A stretch of DNA of 64,000 nucleotides from Streptomyces sp. NRRL F-2664 (GCF_000719345.1 NZ_JOFX01000002.1:1-64000), one strand, 5' to 3'; shown: positions 47,505-56,411, counted from the stretch's first letter. Numbers and translations: made by a program. Notes: generated by a model from the letters alone, not told the origin.

Positions 47505-48916
47505 GACGTGCCCCCAGAGACCGCGTCAATCAGCCAGGAGACGCCATCGCCGGGGGCATCGCTGATCTTCTCCGCCTGTGAGGACAGCTTGGCAAGGCTG
47601 GCGCGCAGCACGACCAGGGCATCGTCGAAGGCCTGCGCATCGAGGCTCCGGGCGGCACGCGCCTGCACGAGGTCCACCGTGCACTGGTCGATTGCGGAGC
47701 AGGCGTCCGCGAGGCGGGCAGGAGCCAGCTGCTTGCGCTTGCGGACCCGGGCGTCACGGCCGGCGTCGTCAATGGCCCTGTCGAAGGCGTTCTTTGCCGC
47801 GGAGACGGTCTCGCGAGCAGCCGCCTTCTCCCCCTCCGGGACCTCGGAGCTGTCAGCAACCGCCTTCGCCCGCAGTACGCGGTCGTTGAGTGCCCTGGCA
47901 GCGGAGACCTTGGACGCAGTGCCCTTGACGGAAAGCCCGAGGCCAGGGATAGCGATGGCTTCTCCTGCCGTCTGTTCCTCCATCAGCTCCGGAGGAAGGG
48001 AACGGGGCAAGTATCCCGCTTTGGCGAATTCCTCATCGATGTGACGGACATCCGTCTTTGAGAACCCGAGCAGGATGGCGCACAGACGCCACTCCTTCAG
48101 GACGTCGGCCTCGTCGGCCTCGACTTCGGAGAGGTTCTTGTAGAGCCGCTCCAGTTCTTTCAGCTTCTCCTGGTCCATTTCAAAGTCGATCAGGCTGAGT
48201 GAAGCCGCACCAGTCCGGCTGCGCTCAATGAGCTCGCGGATCGCAGCGAGGATCCACCGCTCCTGGTGGTAAGTCTTCGTCTGGATCCGGAACTCCCGGG
48301 CGATGTCCTCAGGGGTTCGGCCCAGCTGCGCCTGCTCTTCCATGGCGAGCAGCCGGTTAATGTAGGAGTAGTCACGACGGTGGTCCTTTCGCAGCTGCAA
48401 GGACAGCTCGACGGCGTTGATGTCCGCCCAGGTGAAGGATGCTGGGAGGACGCCGACCCGCATGGAAGTCTTTCCAGCCTCCCGCAATGCCGCGGCGCGA
48501 GTGTTCCCGTTGACGAGCACACCGTGGTGGGTGACGAGTCCGGGCTCGTTCTGTCCGTACTGGAGAAGGCTTTCCTTCAGCTTGTCGAAGGCCGTGTCGC
48601 GGACACGCGGGTCTGACGGGTCCGCTTTCAAGAGGTCGGCGAGGTAGCTCTGGCCGTCCGCGCTGTACGGATCTGCTTCGAGCTGGCGGTCCCGAGCCGG
48701 ATTGTGGCTCCGCTGCGCGCGGATGCGGTGTGTTCCTGGGTTGAAATAGAGGCTGTCAAGAGGCAGCTCTACTACTTCCACATGGATGGTATTGCCGTTC
48801 CAGTCGACACTGACGGTCTCACGGGTTCCACCGGCAGCCTTGACATCCTCAAGCCGCTTGCGGATCAGCTCGCTGAACTCCTCAGCGCGCGGCGGCGGCG
48901 CGAATTCCTGGAACAC
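47501..48916 (-). CDS. ParB/sulfiredoxin-fold DNA-binding protein
   Basis: A 471-residue protein. Residues about 55-150 form a ParB N-terminal domain with the nucleotide-binding motif LVNGNTRAAALREAG, followed by a ParB-like HTH region (YSYINRLLAMEEQAQLGRTPEDIAREFRI). The C-terminal 200 residues are helical and may dimerise. True chromosomal ParB is not encoded like this next to a methyltransferase, so it is probably a DNA-scanning partner of the SNF2 protein. Coupled by a four-base overlap. Confidence 0.85.
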   Translation of the reverse strand: MFQEFAPPPRAEEFSELIRKRLEDVKAAGGTRETVSVDWNGNTIHVEVVELPLDSLYFNPGTHRIRAQRSHNPARDRQLEADPYSADGQSYLADLLKADPSDPRVRDTAFDKLKESLLQYGQNEPGLVTHHGVLVNGNTRAAALREAGKTSMRVGVLPASFTWADINAVELSLQLRKDHRRDYSYINRLLAMEEQAQLGRTPEDIAREFRIQTKTYHQERWILAAIRELIERSRTGAASLSLIDFEMDQEKLKELERLYKNLSEVEADEADVLKEWRLCAILLGFSKTDVRHIDEEFAKAGYLPRSLPPELMEEQTAGEAIAIPGLGLSVKGTASKVSAARALNDRVLRAKAVADSSEVPEGEKAAARETVSAAKNAFDRAIDDAGRDARVRKRKQLAPARLADACSAIDQCTVDLVQARAARSLDAQAFDDALVVLRASLAKLSSQAEKISDAPGDGVSWLIDAVSGGTS

Positions 48917-48977
48917 AGTCCACTCCTCTTTTCGGTCGTCTCTTGCGGTATTCGTGCTGCTTCGTGCGACTCGGCTG

Positions 48978-49682
48978 CTACTCCCGCTCCAAAGCAGCCC
49001 GGACGGTGTTCCGCGACGCCCCCGGAAGCGTCTGGAGGACGCCCCACACCCTCTCGAGGGCTCCGCGCGTACGCTGGCCGGCGTCGATATACGAGACCAG
49101 GGCGTGCTTTTCGAGCGGGCTCAGGAGGGCGACTTCGGCCAGCACTCCGGCCAGGTCCACCTCGCTCGTGTTGCTGGCCACGCACCTGCCGCAGACGGTC
49201 ACGAGCTGTTCTTCACCGGTTCCGTCTGCCAGCAGCACCCAGCGGCGGGCAACGGCGAGTTGCGAGGTACCAGACGTCCCATCCGGGTACTTCTCGCCCA
49301 CGCCGATTCCGCAGGTGCGGCACAGGAAGCTGTCGTCACTCCACACCTTCGCCCGCTGAGTAGAGGTGAGGCTGGCCTTCTGCTTCGAAGCGGTGGCCTG
49401 GCCGGGCAGCCAGATGTCGGCTCCCCGGGACACGTACTTCTGCTCCTGCTGCTTGAGCGCTGGATCCTCCCGGTGGGTGTCGATCTGCCAGTTGTGATCC
49501 CGGAGTTCGCGTACACGCCGGTCGATCTGGGCAACGTCCGGGAAGGCCTGGCGCAGTTCGGCCTTTGTGAAGACACCGCCGACGCCCACCTGTGTCTCCA
49601 GCCAGAGCGCGGCTCGCACCTTTGCCCCGAACTTCAGATCCTGCCAAGAGGGCAGCGCAGTGCTATCAGTACTGTCAGTCAT
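48978..49682 (-). CDS. Winged-helix plus four-cysteine zinc protein, possible HNH-like nuclease
   Basis: A 234-residue protein. The N-terminal wHTH (VFTKAELRQAFPDVAQIDRRVRELRDHNWQ) is followed by CRTCG and CGRC, two CxxC pairs about 50 residues apart that look like the zinc frame of an HNH or treble-clef nuclease. A catalytic His-Asn-His set is not obvious, so nuclease activity is only a suggestion. It is the first gene of the four-gene minus-strand cluster, 61 bases upstream of the ParB-like gene. Confidence 0.7.
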   Translation of the reverse strand: MTDSTDSTALPSWQDLKFGAKVRAALWLETQVGVGGVFTKAELRQAFPDVAQIDRRVRELRDHNWQIDTHREDPALKQQEQKYVSRGADIWLPGQATASKQKASLTSTQRAKVWSDDSFLCRTCGIGVGEKYPDGTSGTSQLAVARRWVLLADGTGEEQLVTVCGRCVASNTSEVDLAGVLAEVALLSPLEKHALVSYIDAGQRTRGALERVWGVLQTLPGASRNTVRAALERE

Positions 49683-50114
49683 TCCATACTCCGTCCAAAA
49701 AAGTGGAAAGTGGAACGAACGGGCTGAATCGGCCGGAGTTCCTCAGCCGACGGAGGTCGACTGGTTGAGAGGGGCAGGACGATGTCCTGGGTGGCCAGCT
49801 GACGACTCGGTCATTGTCGCTTGGTGCATGCGGATGCCCGGTAGCTCCTGTGCTCCCCGGGGTCTGCGGTGCCGGATCCGGGAAGCTGCCAACGTTATTT
49901 CACATGGCGTCTCGGCTTGTCCAGCCACTTCGGTATTGCCAAATAAATGGCAATGAACCCTTGCCATTTATTTGGCAAGTGCTGGGATCTCGTATTCCGC
50001 TGATGCCGGTTCAGTTGAGAAGTTATGGTTCGGGAGGGCGGCAGTTGTGACATGAGCCGCGGGCCGTCTGGGCGCCTCCGCGGAGCAGGAGACTGGCGGC
50101 AGTAGGAGGTCTGC
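49683..50114. other. 432-bp divergent control region of the island
   Basis: No gene that I trust. The central stretch (49920-49990) is markedly AT-rich for this genome and contains the twin palindrome listed separately. It separates the minus-strand operon from the plus-strand regulator and must carry both promoters. Confidence 0.6.
49936..49978. promoter_or_regulatory. Twin AT-rich palindromic operator
   Basis: TTGCCAAATAAATGGCAA (49936-49953) is followed, seven bases on, by its exact inverse TTGCCATTTATTTGGCAA (49961-49978). Each half is itself TTGCCA-N6-TGGCAA, so there are two palindromic sites inside one larger palindrome. It is the natural binding site for a dimeric repressor, most simply the HTH protein encoded at 50115. 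Confidence 0.75.
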
Positions 50115-50972
50115 ATGCTTGAGGGGTGGAGCGAAGTGAGGCAGGGGGATCCGGGGGCGTTGCCCAGCGGCAGTGCGGGACGCGGTGGGTACGCGGCGCG
50201 CTATCTGAAGCCGCTGGCCGAGACGGCACGGCGGGGGAGTGCCGGACCGCCAGCTTCTCAGCGCTATGTAGCCCAGATGCTGGCCGAGCGCGGCTTTGAA
50301 GTGAGTGAGAGCAGCATGACCCGGTACCTCAAGGGTGACAGACGCCCAGATCTGGCGTTCGTGCGCGCCCTTCACCGTCTGGCGGTAGAGCGCAGCGGGT
50401 CGGCCAGGCCAGCCGGAATCGCCTGGGCTGCTGCTGCGGAGGCATACGAGCGCGTCGTCTGGTGCAAGAACTGCGCTGACCTGGACGACGAGCTTGCCGA
50501 GCTGCGCAGGGCGGATGAGGCGAGGGCGCAGTCGCTGGCCCGTCTGGCGCAGGAAGTAGCCGGCCTGCGGAAACTCTCAAAGGCCGTGCGGCGGCGAGCG
50601 GCGCACCCGCCGGTCCCCCCTTCTGTGGGGGACCGGCGCCGCGAACCATCCGATGTCGACGCAGCTCGGAGCTTCGCCGCTACAGCGTCAGACCTCTACT
50701 CCAGCGGCCGGCGGGAGGAAGCTGTGACGGCGTTGGGGGAGGCCGTCAGGTTCCTGACTCCTGAGGAGGCCGTGGCCGTCCTGGAGTTCCTTCACGCCGG
50801 GTTGCACACGCAACTCAGGCAATCCCTCACCCAGATGATTGCCCGCGAGCGATCGGCAGGGACAGTGATCGAGGTCGCAGTCGAGCTGAAGGGGCGCCAT
50901 ATGGCCGACCTTGCCGATGGCATCCTGGCGGCGGCGGCCGCCGGTGCGTCTCTGCGCGGCGGATGGGCGTAG
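50115..50972 (+). CDS. HTH regulator of the accessory island
   Basis: A 285-residue protein. Residues about 45-92 look like an XRE-type helix-turn-helix (QRYVAQMLAERGFEVSESSMTRYLKGDRRPDLAFV). A coiled-coil segment follows (DDELAELRRADEARAQSLARLAQEV), then a helical C-terminal domain. AGGAGG lies six bases before the ATG. Divergent from the ParB/SNF2/methyltransferase operon with the twin palindrome between. Probable autoregulator and island controller by analogy with restriction-modification C proteins. Confidence 0.75.
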   Translation: MLEGWSEVRQGDPGALPSGSAGRGGYAARYLKPLAETARRGSAGPPASQRYVAQMLAERGFEVSESSMTRYLKGDRRPDLAFVRALHRLAVERSGSARPAGIAWAAAAEAYERVVWCKNCADLDDELAELRRADEARAQSLARLAQEVAGLRKLSKAVRRRAAHPPVPPSVGDRRREPSDVDAARSFAATASDLYSSGRREEAVTALGEAVRFLTPEEAVAVLEFLHAGLHTQLRQSLTQMIARERSAGTVIEVAVELKGRHMADLADGILAAAAAGASLRGGWA

Positions 50973-51062
50973 GCCGGCCCCGGCTGTGGCCTCTACCAGC
51001 GTCGGTAGGGGCAGAAGGGCGGTAACCAAGGGCCGGCGGTCTGACGGTTGGCTGTCGCTTGA

Positions 51063-52067
51063 TCAGGGGGCGGGTTCCCCGTGGCACTCCGCGTACGGCT
51101 TGCCCGAGGTGCACCAGCAGGGGGCGGTGGGGGTCGGGGGCCAAGGGGTGGCTTTGCCGCGGGCCGCGAGGGTCGTGGCGTATTCGGCCAGGAGGCTCGG
51201 GGAGGCCGGGGAGGTCTTCTCGGAGGCGGCGAAGGCCTCGTACGAGGGGACGCTCGCGGTGACGATCCCGAGATTGGTGGTGCCCGAGGCGGCGAGGGCG
51301 CGCAGGGACGTCTCGATGTCGCGCAAATGGGCCTCGTGCGAGGCGTACTCCGATCCGAGCGTCGGGTAGCTGGTCAGCAGCTCGGACAGTTCGCGCTGCG
51401 GCCAGTGCAGGATCGCCACCGGGAACGGGCGGGAGAGGGCCGCGCGGCGGTCGCCCAGCTCGGCGCGCAGCCGGGCGATCTCGGCACGCAGCTCGGCGGG
51501 GTCGTCGGAGCCCAGGGCCCAGATGCGCTTGGGGTCGTGGAGCTCGTCGAGCGGGATGGGGCCGATGTGGCGGGTGTCGGCGACCATGTCCCAGTCGTCG
51601 TGAGGGCGCCCGAGGAGGCGGCGTACCCGGTGGCGGCCCGTCAGGAGGGCGGTGGTGGCCCGGGTCAGCGGGGTCGAGTCCGCGATGAGGAGCGTCGCGG
51701 CCTGGGTGAAGCAGTCCTCGGCGGCCTCCAACTCGTCGTGCGCCTCCAGGGCTTCCGCGATGACCTCCCACGGGGCCGGGTCCTTGGGGGAGGCGGCGCG
51801 GATGCCGGAGATCAGGGCGCGGGCCTCGGGCTCGTGGCCGTACTCCCACAGGTTCGCCGCCTGGAGGGCCTTGATCAGGTGGGGGTCGGCGGGGGAGGAG
51901 GAGAGGAGGCGGTCGTAGAGGGCGCTCGCCCGGTCCCGTTCGTCGGCCAGTTCGAGGTGGGCCGCGGCCTGGAGGAGCAAGGGCTCCTGGTCCTCGGGGT
52001 AGCGGGTCGCCGTGCGGATGAGGCGCTCGGCTTCGGCGATGTGCTCGGCAGGCGTGTCGGGGCGCAT
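51063..52067 (-). CDS. TPR protein with C-terminal SEC-C zinc motif
   Basis: A 334-residue protein. Residues about 1-150 form tetratricopeptide-like helical pairs (PLLLQAAAHLELADERDRASALYDRLL). The C-terminus has the SEC-C motif CWCTSGKPYAECHG, which binds zinc and is found in SecA and in many nucleic-acid-associated proteins. No enzymatic domain is visible. Codon use and GC return to core values here, marking the right edge of the island. Confidence 0.82.
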   Translation of the reverse strand: MRPDTPAEHIAEAERLIRTATRYPEDQEPLLLQAAAHLELADERDRASALYDRLLSSSPADPHLIKALQAANLWEYGHEPEARALISGIRAASPKDPAPWEVIAEALEAHDELEAAEDCFTQAATLLIADSTPLTRATTALLTGRHRVRRLLGRPHDDWDMVADTRHIGPIPLDELHDPKRIWALGSDDPAELRAEIARLRAELGDRRAALSRPFPVAILHWPQRELSELLTSYPTLGSEYASHEAHLRDIETSLRALAASGTTNLGIVTASVPSYEAFAASEKTSPASPSLLAEYATTLAARGKATPWPPTPTAPCWCTSGKPYAECHGEPAP

Positions 52068-52114
52068 GGTTCACACCGTACTGCTGCTGGTCAGTTGACG
52101 GGGGAGGTCTTAAG

Positions 52115-52915
52115 GTGCCGCGCGTGCGGGATCGGATACCGGTGGTGGTTCAGGGGCGGGGCCGGCGGGCGCGCCCCGGTCCGGTGGGGGCCCTGTGGGC
52201 GGCCGCGGAGCTGGCCGTCACCGTGGGCGTGGTGGTGTTGTTACTGGTGGTGCACCAGGTGTGGTGGACCAACCGGCAGGCCGCCGCCGCGGCGCGCGAG
52301 CAGGTCCGGGCCCTGGAGCGGGCCTGGGAGGAGGAGCCCCCCGCTCCCGCACCGCCCGCGCCTTCGTGGCCGACCGACGCCGCCCCCGCGGCCGGGGCGG
52401 CTCCGTCCGCCGATCCGGCTGCCTCCCCGTCCCCTCCCTCCCGGCCCGCTCCCGCCGGGTCGCCGTGGGCCGGGCGGGAGCGGGCGTACGCCGTCCTGCG
52501 CATTCCGCGGCTCGGCCTGGTCGTGCCCGTCGCGCAGGGCATCGACAGGCGGACCGTCCTCGACAAGGGTTATGCCGGGCAGTATCCGGGGACCGCCGCG
52601 CCGGGGGCGCTGGGGAACTTCGCACTGGCCGGGCACCGCAACACCCACGGCGAGCCGTTCCGGTACATCAACCGGCTGCGGGCCGGCGACGAGCTGATCG
52701 TCGACCTGCCGGGGCGCCGGTACACGTACGTGGTGGGGCAGACCCTGAGCGAGACGACGGAGCGGGACACCGGGGTGATCGCGCCCGTGCCGCGGAGCGT
52801 GGTGAAGCCGGGGTACGGGTACGGCGAGCCGGGCGCGTACATCACGCTGACCACCTGCACGCCCGAGTACAGCTCGAAGTACCGGCTGGTGGTCTGGGGC
52901 ACCCTCAGGTCCTGA
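52115..52915 (+). CDS. Class E sortase, with TTA codon
   Basis: A 266-residue membrane-anchored transpeptidase that attaches LAxTG-type proteins to peptidoglycan. One N-terminal helix (LAVTVGVVVLLLVV), a Pro/Ala linker, then the sortase fold with His174 (LAGHRNTHGE), Cys248 (TLTTCTPEYS) and Arg257 (KYRLVVWG). Leu43 is encoded by TTA (52241-52243), so translation probably requires the bldA tRNA. GTG at 52115 with GGGGGAGG upstream. A secreted protein with LAHTG is encoded at 58250. Confidence 0.93.
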   Translation: MPRVRDRIPVVVQGRGRRARPGPVGALWAAAELAVTVGVVVLLLVVHQVWWTNRQAAAAAREQVRALERAWEEEPPAPAPPAPSWPTDAAPAAGAAPSADPAASPSPPSRPAPAGSPWAGRERAYAVLRIPRLGLVVPVAQGIDRRTVLDKGYAGQYPGTAAPGALGNFALAGHRNTHGEPFRYINRLRAGDELIVDLPGRRYTYVVGQTLSETTERDTGVIAPVPRSVVKPGYGYGEPGAYITLTTCTPEYSSKYRLVVWGTLRS

Positions 52916-53020
52916 CTGCCGCCCAGGTCCCTTGTCGGTGCGCCCGGTTACCCTCGATCGGGAACGGGTGTCGAGGACGAACAGGTCCGAGACGAACAGG
53001 TTTCGAGGGGAGGGGGTCCT

Positions 53021-53368
53021 GTGGTCGGGTCGCGACGCGACGGCATGCCGTCCGCCCGGATCGCCCGGGCCCTCTCCGTGTTCCTCCCGCTGCTGGTGCT
53101 GGTCGGGGGTGCCTTCGGCCTGTTCGCCGGTGAGGCCGGGCTGGGTGCCGTGGCCGTGGCCCTCGCCGCGACGGTCGCCGCCGTCGCGGTCGGCGCCGAA
53201 GCGATGGCCGCCGCCGCGCGGCTCGTACGGCCCGTACCGCCGCACCGCATACGCACCGCGATCCGTGATCGCGAGCAGCGCACGGCGTTCCTGCCGCAGC
53301 GTGATCCCGATGCCTCGGGCCGGTCGCGGCCCAGGGCGCCCGGCCGTCTCGTCCCGACGGCCGCGTAG
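53021..53368 (+). CDS. DUF6412-like small membrane protein
   Basis: A 115-residue protein with two hydrophobic segments (FLPLLVLVGGAFGLFAG and LGAVAVALAATVAAVAVGAEAM) and an Arg-rich tail (RIRTAIRDREQRTAFLPQRDPDASGRSRPRAPGR with key RTAFLPQRDPD). The gene typically sits next to a YidC-like gene, as here. GTG at 53021 with GGGGAGGGGG upstream. Function unknown. Confidence 0.75.
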   Translation: MVGSRRDGMPSARIARALSVFLPLLVLVGGAFGLFAGEAGLGAVAVALAATVAAVAVGAEAMAAAARLVRPVPPHRIRTAIRDREQRTAFLPQRDPDASGRSRPRAPGRLVPTAA

Positions 53369-53481
53369 GGGCGCGCAGTACGCCTTGCCTTCGCCGACTG
53401 ACCACTGTTGCCGCCCCTCGTGGGTCGTCACGCCGAAATGCACCTCTTTCGACGTTCGACGAGACCCTCCGGAGGGCCCGC

Positions 53482-54204
53482 GTGTCCGTTTTCAGCCACC
53501 TTGTTGCCGAGCTGGGCCGGTTCTTGGAACCGGTACTGGCCGAGTCCGCGACCGCTGCCGCGATCGTGCTGTTCACCGTGCTCGTACGGCTCGCCCTGCA
53601 CCCGCTGAGCCGGGCCGCCTTCCGCGGGGCGACCCCGGCGGCGGGCTGCCTGCCCCTGCTGCTCCAGCTGCCCGTGTTCTTCCTCATGTACCAGGCGTTC
53701 TCGTCGGGCGGTGAGCTGCTGGAGCACCGGCTCTTCGCGGCGCCCCTGGGTTCCCGGTGGACCGAGGCGCTCGGGGAGGGCGGCCCGTTCGGGGCGCAGG
53801 GGCTGGTGTTCCTCGCGCTGTTCGGGGCGATCGCGGCGGTGGCCGCGTGGAGTGCCGTGCGCGGACGCCGGACGGCGTCCGCGGCCGCGGCGCAGGCCGC
53901 CGTGACCACGGCGACCGCCGGGGGCGCCGTTGCGCGGCGCAGGCCCGCCGGCGGTCCGGCGCTGCCCGAACTGAGCGCCGAGCAGCAGGAGGCCGTGCGC
54001 AGGCTGGGCGGCGTACTGCCCCTGCTGTCCTTCGGGACGCTGATCACCGCCGCCGTGGTGCCGCTGGCCGCCGGACTCTACCTGCTGACCGCCACCGCCT
54101 GGTCGGTGGCGGAGCGGGCCTGGCTGGAGTACCGCAGGGGGCGTGCCGCCGGGCGGGCCTCCGACCAGCGGCGGGCCGGCGGAGCCGCGCGTTCCAGTCT
54201 GTGA
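53482..54204 (+). CDS. YidC/Oxa1-family membrane protein insertase-like
   Basis: A 240-residue short member of the YidC/Oxa1 family with the conserved first-domain motif VLVRLALHPLSRAAFRG, then QLPVFFLMYQAFS, and three further helices. It lacks the large periplasmic domain and the C-terminal charged tail is short. Actinobacterial genomes carry this paralogue besides the main YidC next to rnpA; its clients are unknown. GTG at 53482, 113 bp after the DUF6412-like gene. Confidence 0.85.
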   Translation: MSVFSHLVAELGRFLEPVLAESATAAAIVLFTVLVRLALHPLSRAAFRGATPAAGCLPLLLQLPVFFLMYQAFSSGGELLEHRLFAAPLGSRWTEALGEGGPFGAQGLVFLALFGAIAAVAAWSAVRGRRTASAAAAQAAVTTATAGGAVARRRPAGGPALPELSAEQQEAVRRLGGVLPLLSFGTLITAAVVPLAAGLYLLTATAWSVAERAWLEYRRGRAAGRASDQRRAGGAARSSL

Positions 54205-54326
54205 ACAGGGTCTTGCGGATTGGTCGGGCATCTTGGAGGATCGACCAATCCTCCGATGGCCGCAACCCATCGTCCGGCCCGGGGCATGCCCATGGGCCGA
54301 CCACCCACGACCACGGGAGAATGCCC

Positions 54327-55184
54327 ATGAAGCTGCTGCGTGTCGGACCGGTCGGATCGGAGCGCCCCGCGCTGCTCGACCAGGACGGGACCCTGCGGGA
54401 CCTGTCCGGCGTGATCACGGATGTGGACGGCGCCCTGCTGGCCGACGAGTCCGTGCTGTCCCGGGTGCGGGACGCGGCGGAGTCGGGCGGGCTTGCGGCC
54501 CTCGACGCCGAAGGGCTGCGGATCGGCGCACCGGTCGGTCGCATCGGCAAGATCGTGGGCATCGGCCTGAACTACTTCGGGCACGCGGCGGAGATCGGCG
54601 CGGAGCCGCCGGCCGAGCCGATCCTCTTCCTGAAGGCCGCGGACACCGTGGCCGGCCCCGACGACACCGTCCTGATCCCGCGCGGCAGCGTGAAGACCGA
54701 CTGGGAGGCCGAGCTCGGCGTCGTCATCGGCAGCACCGCCCGCTACCTCGACTCCGCCGAGCAGGGCCTGGCCCACGTCGCCGGCTACGTGCTGGTCAAC
54801 GACGTCTCCGAGCGCGAGTTCCAGATCGAGCGCGGCGGCACCTGGGACAAGGGCAAGAACTGCGAGACCTTCACCCCGCTCGGCCCGTGGCTGGTCACGG
54901 CCGATGAGATCCCAAACCCGCAGGACCTGGACGTGAAACTGTGGGTCAACGGGGAGCTGCAGCAGCACGGGAACACGTCCGACCAGATCTTCCCGGTCGG
55001 CGAGGTCGTCCGGTACCTGAGCCGGTTCATGACCCTGTACCCGGGCGACGTCATCGTCACCGGCACGCCGGCCGGTGTGGCCATGGGCCGGCCCGAGCCG
55101 AAGCCGTACCTGCGCGCCGGCGACGTCGTGGAGCTGGAGATCGAGGGGCTCGGCCGCCAGCGCCAGGAGTTCAAGAGCGCCTAG
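54327..55184 (+). CDS. Fumarylacetoacetate hydrolase-family protein
   Basis: A 285-residue enzyme with the FAH catalytic core: GIGLNYFGHAAE, the metal-binding acids in DWEAELGVVIG, NDVSEREFQ, and the C-terminal GDVIVTGTPAGVAMG. These enzymes cleave C-C bonds of beta-diketo acids or hydrate/decarboxylate ring-cleavage products; the exact substrate is not predictable. ATG at 54327 with GGGAG upstream. Followed by an 11-bp hairpin terminator. Confidence 0.9.
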   Translation: MKLLRVGPVGSERPALLDQDGTLRDLSGVITDVDGALLADESVLSRVRDAAESGGLAALDAEGLRIGAPVGRIGKIVGIGLNYFGHAAEIGAEPPAEPILFLKAADTVAGPDDTVLIPRGSVKTDWEAELGVVIGSTARYLDSAEQGLAHVAGYVLVNDVSEREFQIERGGTWDKGKNCETFTPLGPWLVTADEIPNPQDLDVKLWVNGELQQHGNTSDQIFPVGEVVRYLSRFMTLYPGDVIVTGTPAGVAMGRPEPKPYLRAGDVVELEIEGLGRQRQEFKSA

Positions 55185-55189
55185 CGAGG

Positions 55190-55224
55190 ACGGGCGGGAC
55201 GGCCCTCGCGGCGGTCCCGCCCGT
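55190..55224 (+). terminator. Hairpin terminator after FAH-family gene
   Basis: ACGGGCGGGAC (55190-55200) pairs exactly with GTCCCGCCCGT (55214-55224), followed by TCCGCG. Confidence 0.65.
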
Positions 55225-55289
55225 TCCGCGTGTCCGCGCCCCTGCGGGTGCGGATGCCGCGGCGGGTAAGGGTGGGGATGCCCCGCGCG

Positions 55290-56405
55290 TCACGCGATCC
55301 CGTGCTCCGGGCTCACGGTGAGCTCGACCGCCACGCCCTCCTGGGAGGACATGCGGGCCGCCTCCAGTACGTCCAGGCAGTGCGCGGCCTCCAGCGCCGT
55401 GACCGGGGCCGGCCCGCCCGTGCGCAGGGCCGCCTCCACCGCCGCGTAGTACGCCGGGTAGTCGCCCTGCTCGGTCGGTACCGGGGCGCCGCCGCCGGTC
55501 AGCGGGGACTCGCCCGAACCCACCCGCCCCCACAGGTGCGGGGGTTCCTCGCCCCAGGGCAGCCGCCCGTCCGGCCGCAGCCCCTCCCGCAGGGCGCCCT
55601 CCTGGGGGTCCAGGCCGTACTTCACGTAACCGGCCCGGGAGCCGAGCACGCGGAAGCGCGGCCCGAGCTGGGCCGCGGTCGCGCTCACGTAGAGGTGGGA
55701 GCGGACGCCGTTCGCGTGGGTGAGGGCGATGAAGGTGTCGTCGTCCGTCTCGGCGCCCGGGCGCCGCGTGTCGGTCTCCGCGTAGACCCGTACGGCAGGG
55801 CCGAACAGGACGAGGGCCTGGTCGACGACGTGGCTGCCGAGGTCGTAGAGCAGGCCGCCGATCTCCTCCGGGGCACCCGACTCGCGCCAGCCGCCCTTCA
55901 GCTGCGGGCGCCAGCGCTCGAAGCGGGACTCGAAGCGCTGGATCTCGCCGAGTTCGTCGCCGGCGAGGAGACGGCGCAGGGTGAGGAAGTCGTTGTCCCA
56001 GCGGCGGTTCTGGAAGACGGACAGGAAGGTTCCGCTCCGCTCCGCGAGGTCTGCGAGCGCCCGGGCCTCGGCGGCGGTCGCGGCGAGCGGCTTGTCCACG
56101 ACCACCGGGACGCCGGCTTCCAGGGCGGTGGTGGCGAGCGGGACGTGGGTCTTGTTGGGCGAGGCGACCACGACGAGGTCGAGGTCGCGCTGCCACAGCT
56201 CCTCGGCGGTGGGGGCGGTGTGGACGTCGGGGAACTCCGCGCGGGCCTGGGCCTGCCGGGCCGGGTCGGAGGTGACGACCGTGTCGAGGACGAGGCCCTC
56301 CGTGGCGGCCACGAGGGGGGCGTGGAAGACGGAACCGGCGAGTCCGTAGCCGATGACGCCGACGCGGAGCGGTGCGGATGGTGCGGTGGGGGCGGGGGTG
56401 CTCAT
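55290..56405 (-). CDS. Gfo/Idh/MocA-family oxidoreductase
   Basis: A 371-residue NAD(P)-dependent dehydrogenase. The Rossmann domain starts VGVIGYGLAGSVFHAPL; the family motif DKPLAATAAEA is present. The C-terminal domain has the substrate-binding GGLLYDLGSHVVDQAL. It probably oxidises a sugar or inositol derivative. ATG at 56405. Divergent from a ROK regulator with a palindromic site between, so expression should respond to a sugar ligand. Confidence 0.92.
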   Translation of the reverse strand: MSTPAPTAPSAPLRVGVIGYGLAGSVFHAPLVAATEGLVLDTVVTSDPARQAQARAEFPDVHTAPTAEELWQRDLDLVVVASPNKTHVPLATTALEAGVPVVVDKPLAATAAEARALADLAERSGTFLSVFQNRRWDNDFLTLRRLLAGDELGEIQRFESRFERWRPQLKGGWRESGAPEEIGGLLYDLGSHVVDQALVLFGPAVRVYAETDTRRPGAETDDDTFIALTHANGVRSHLYVSATAAQLGPRFRVLGSRAGYVKYGLDPQEGALREGLRPDGRLPWGEEPPHLWGRVGSGESPLTGGGAPVPTEQGDYPAYYAAVEAALRTGGPAPVTALEAAHCLDVLEAARMSSQEGVAVELTVSPEHGIA

Positions 56406-56411
56406 GGTGCC

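Noticed and set aside
49743..49967. Small minus-strand frame in the island control region
   Set aside because: No ribosome site, biased composition, and it runs through the twin palindrome; it is more likely regulatory DNA.
43502..51062. Attachment-site direct repeats bounding the vsr-to-HTH island
   Set aside because: I compared the sequence at both edges by eye and found no convincing direct repeat, tRNA or integrase; the island boundary is defined by gene content and codon use only.
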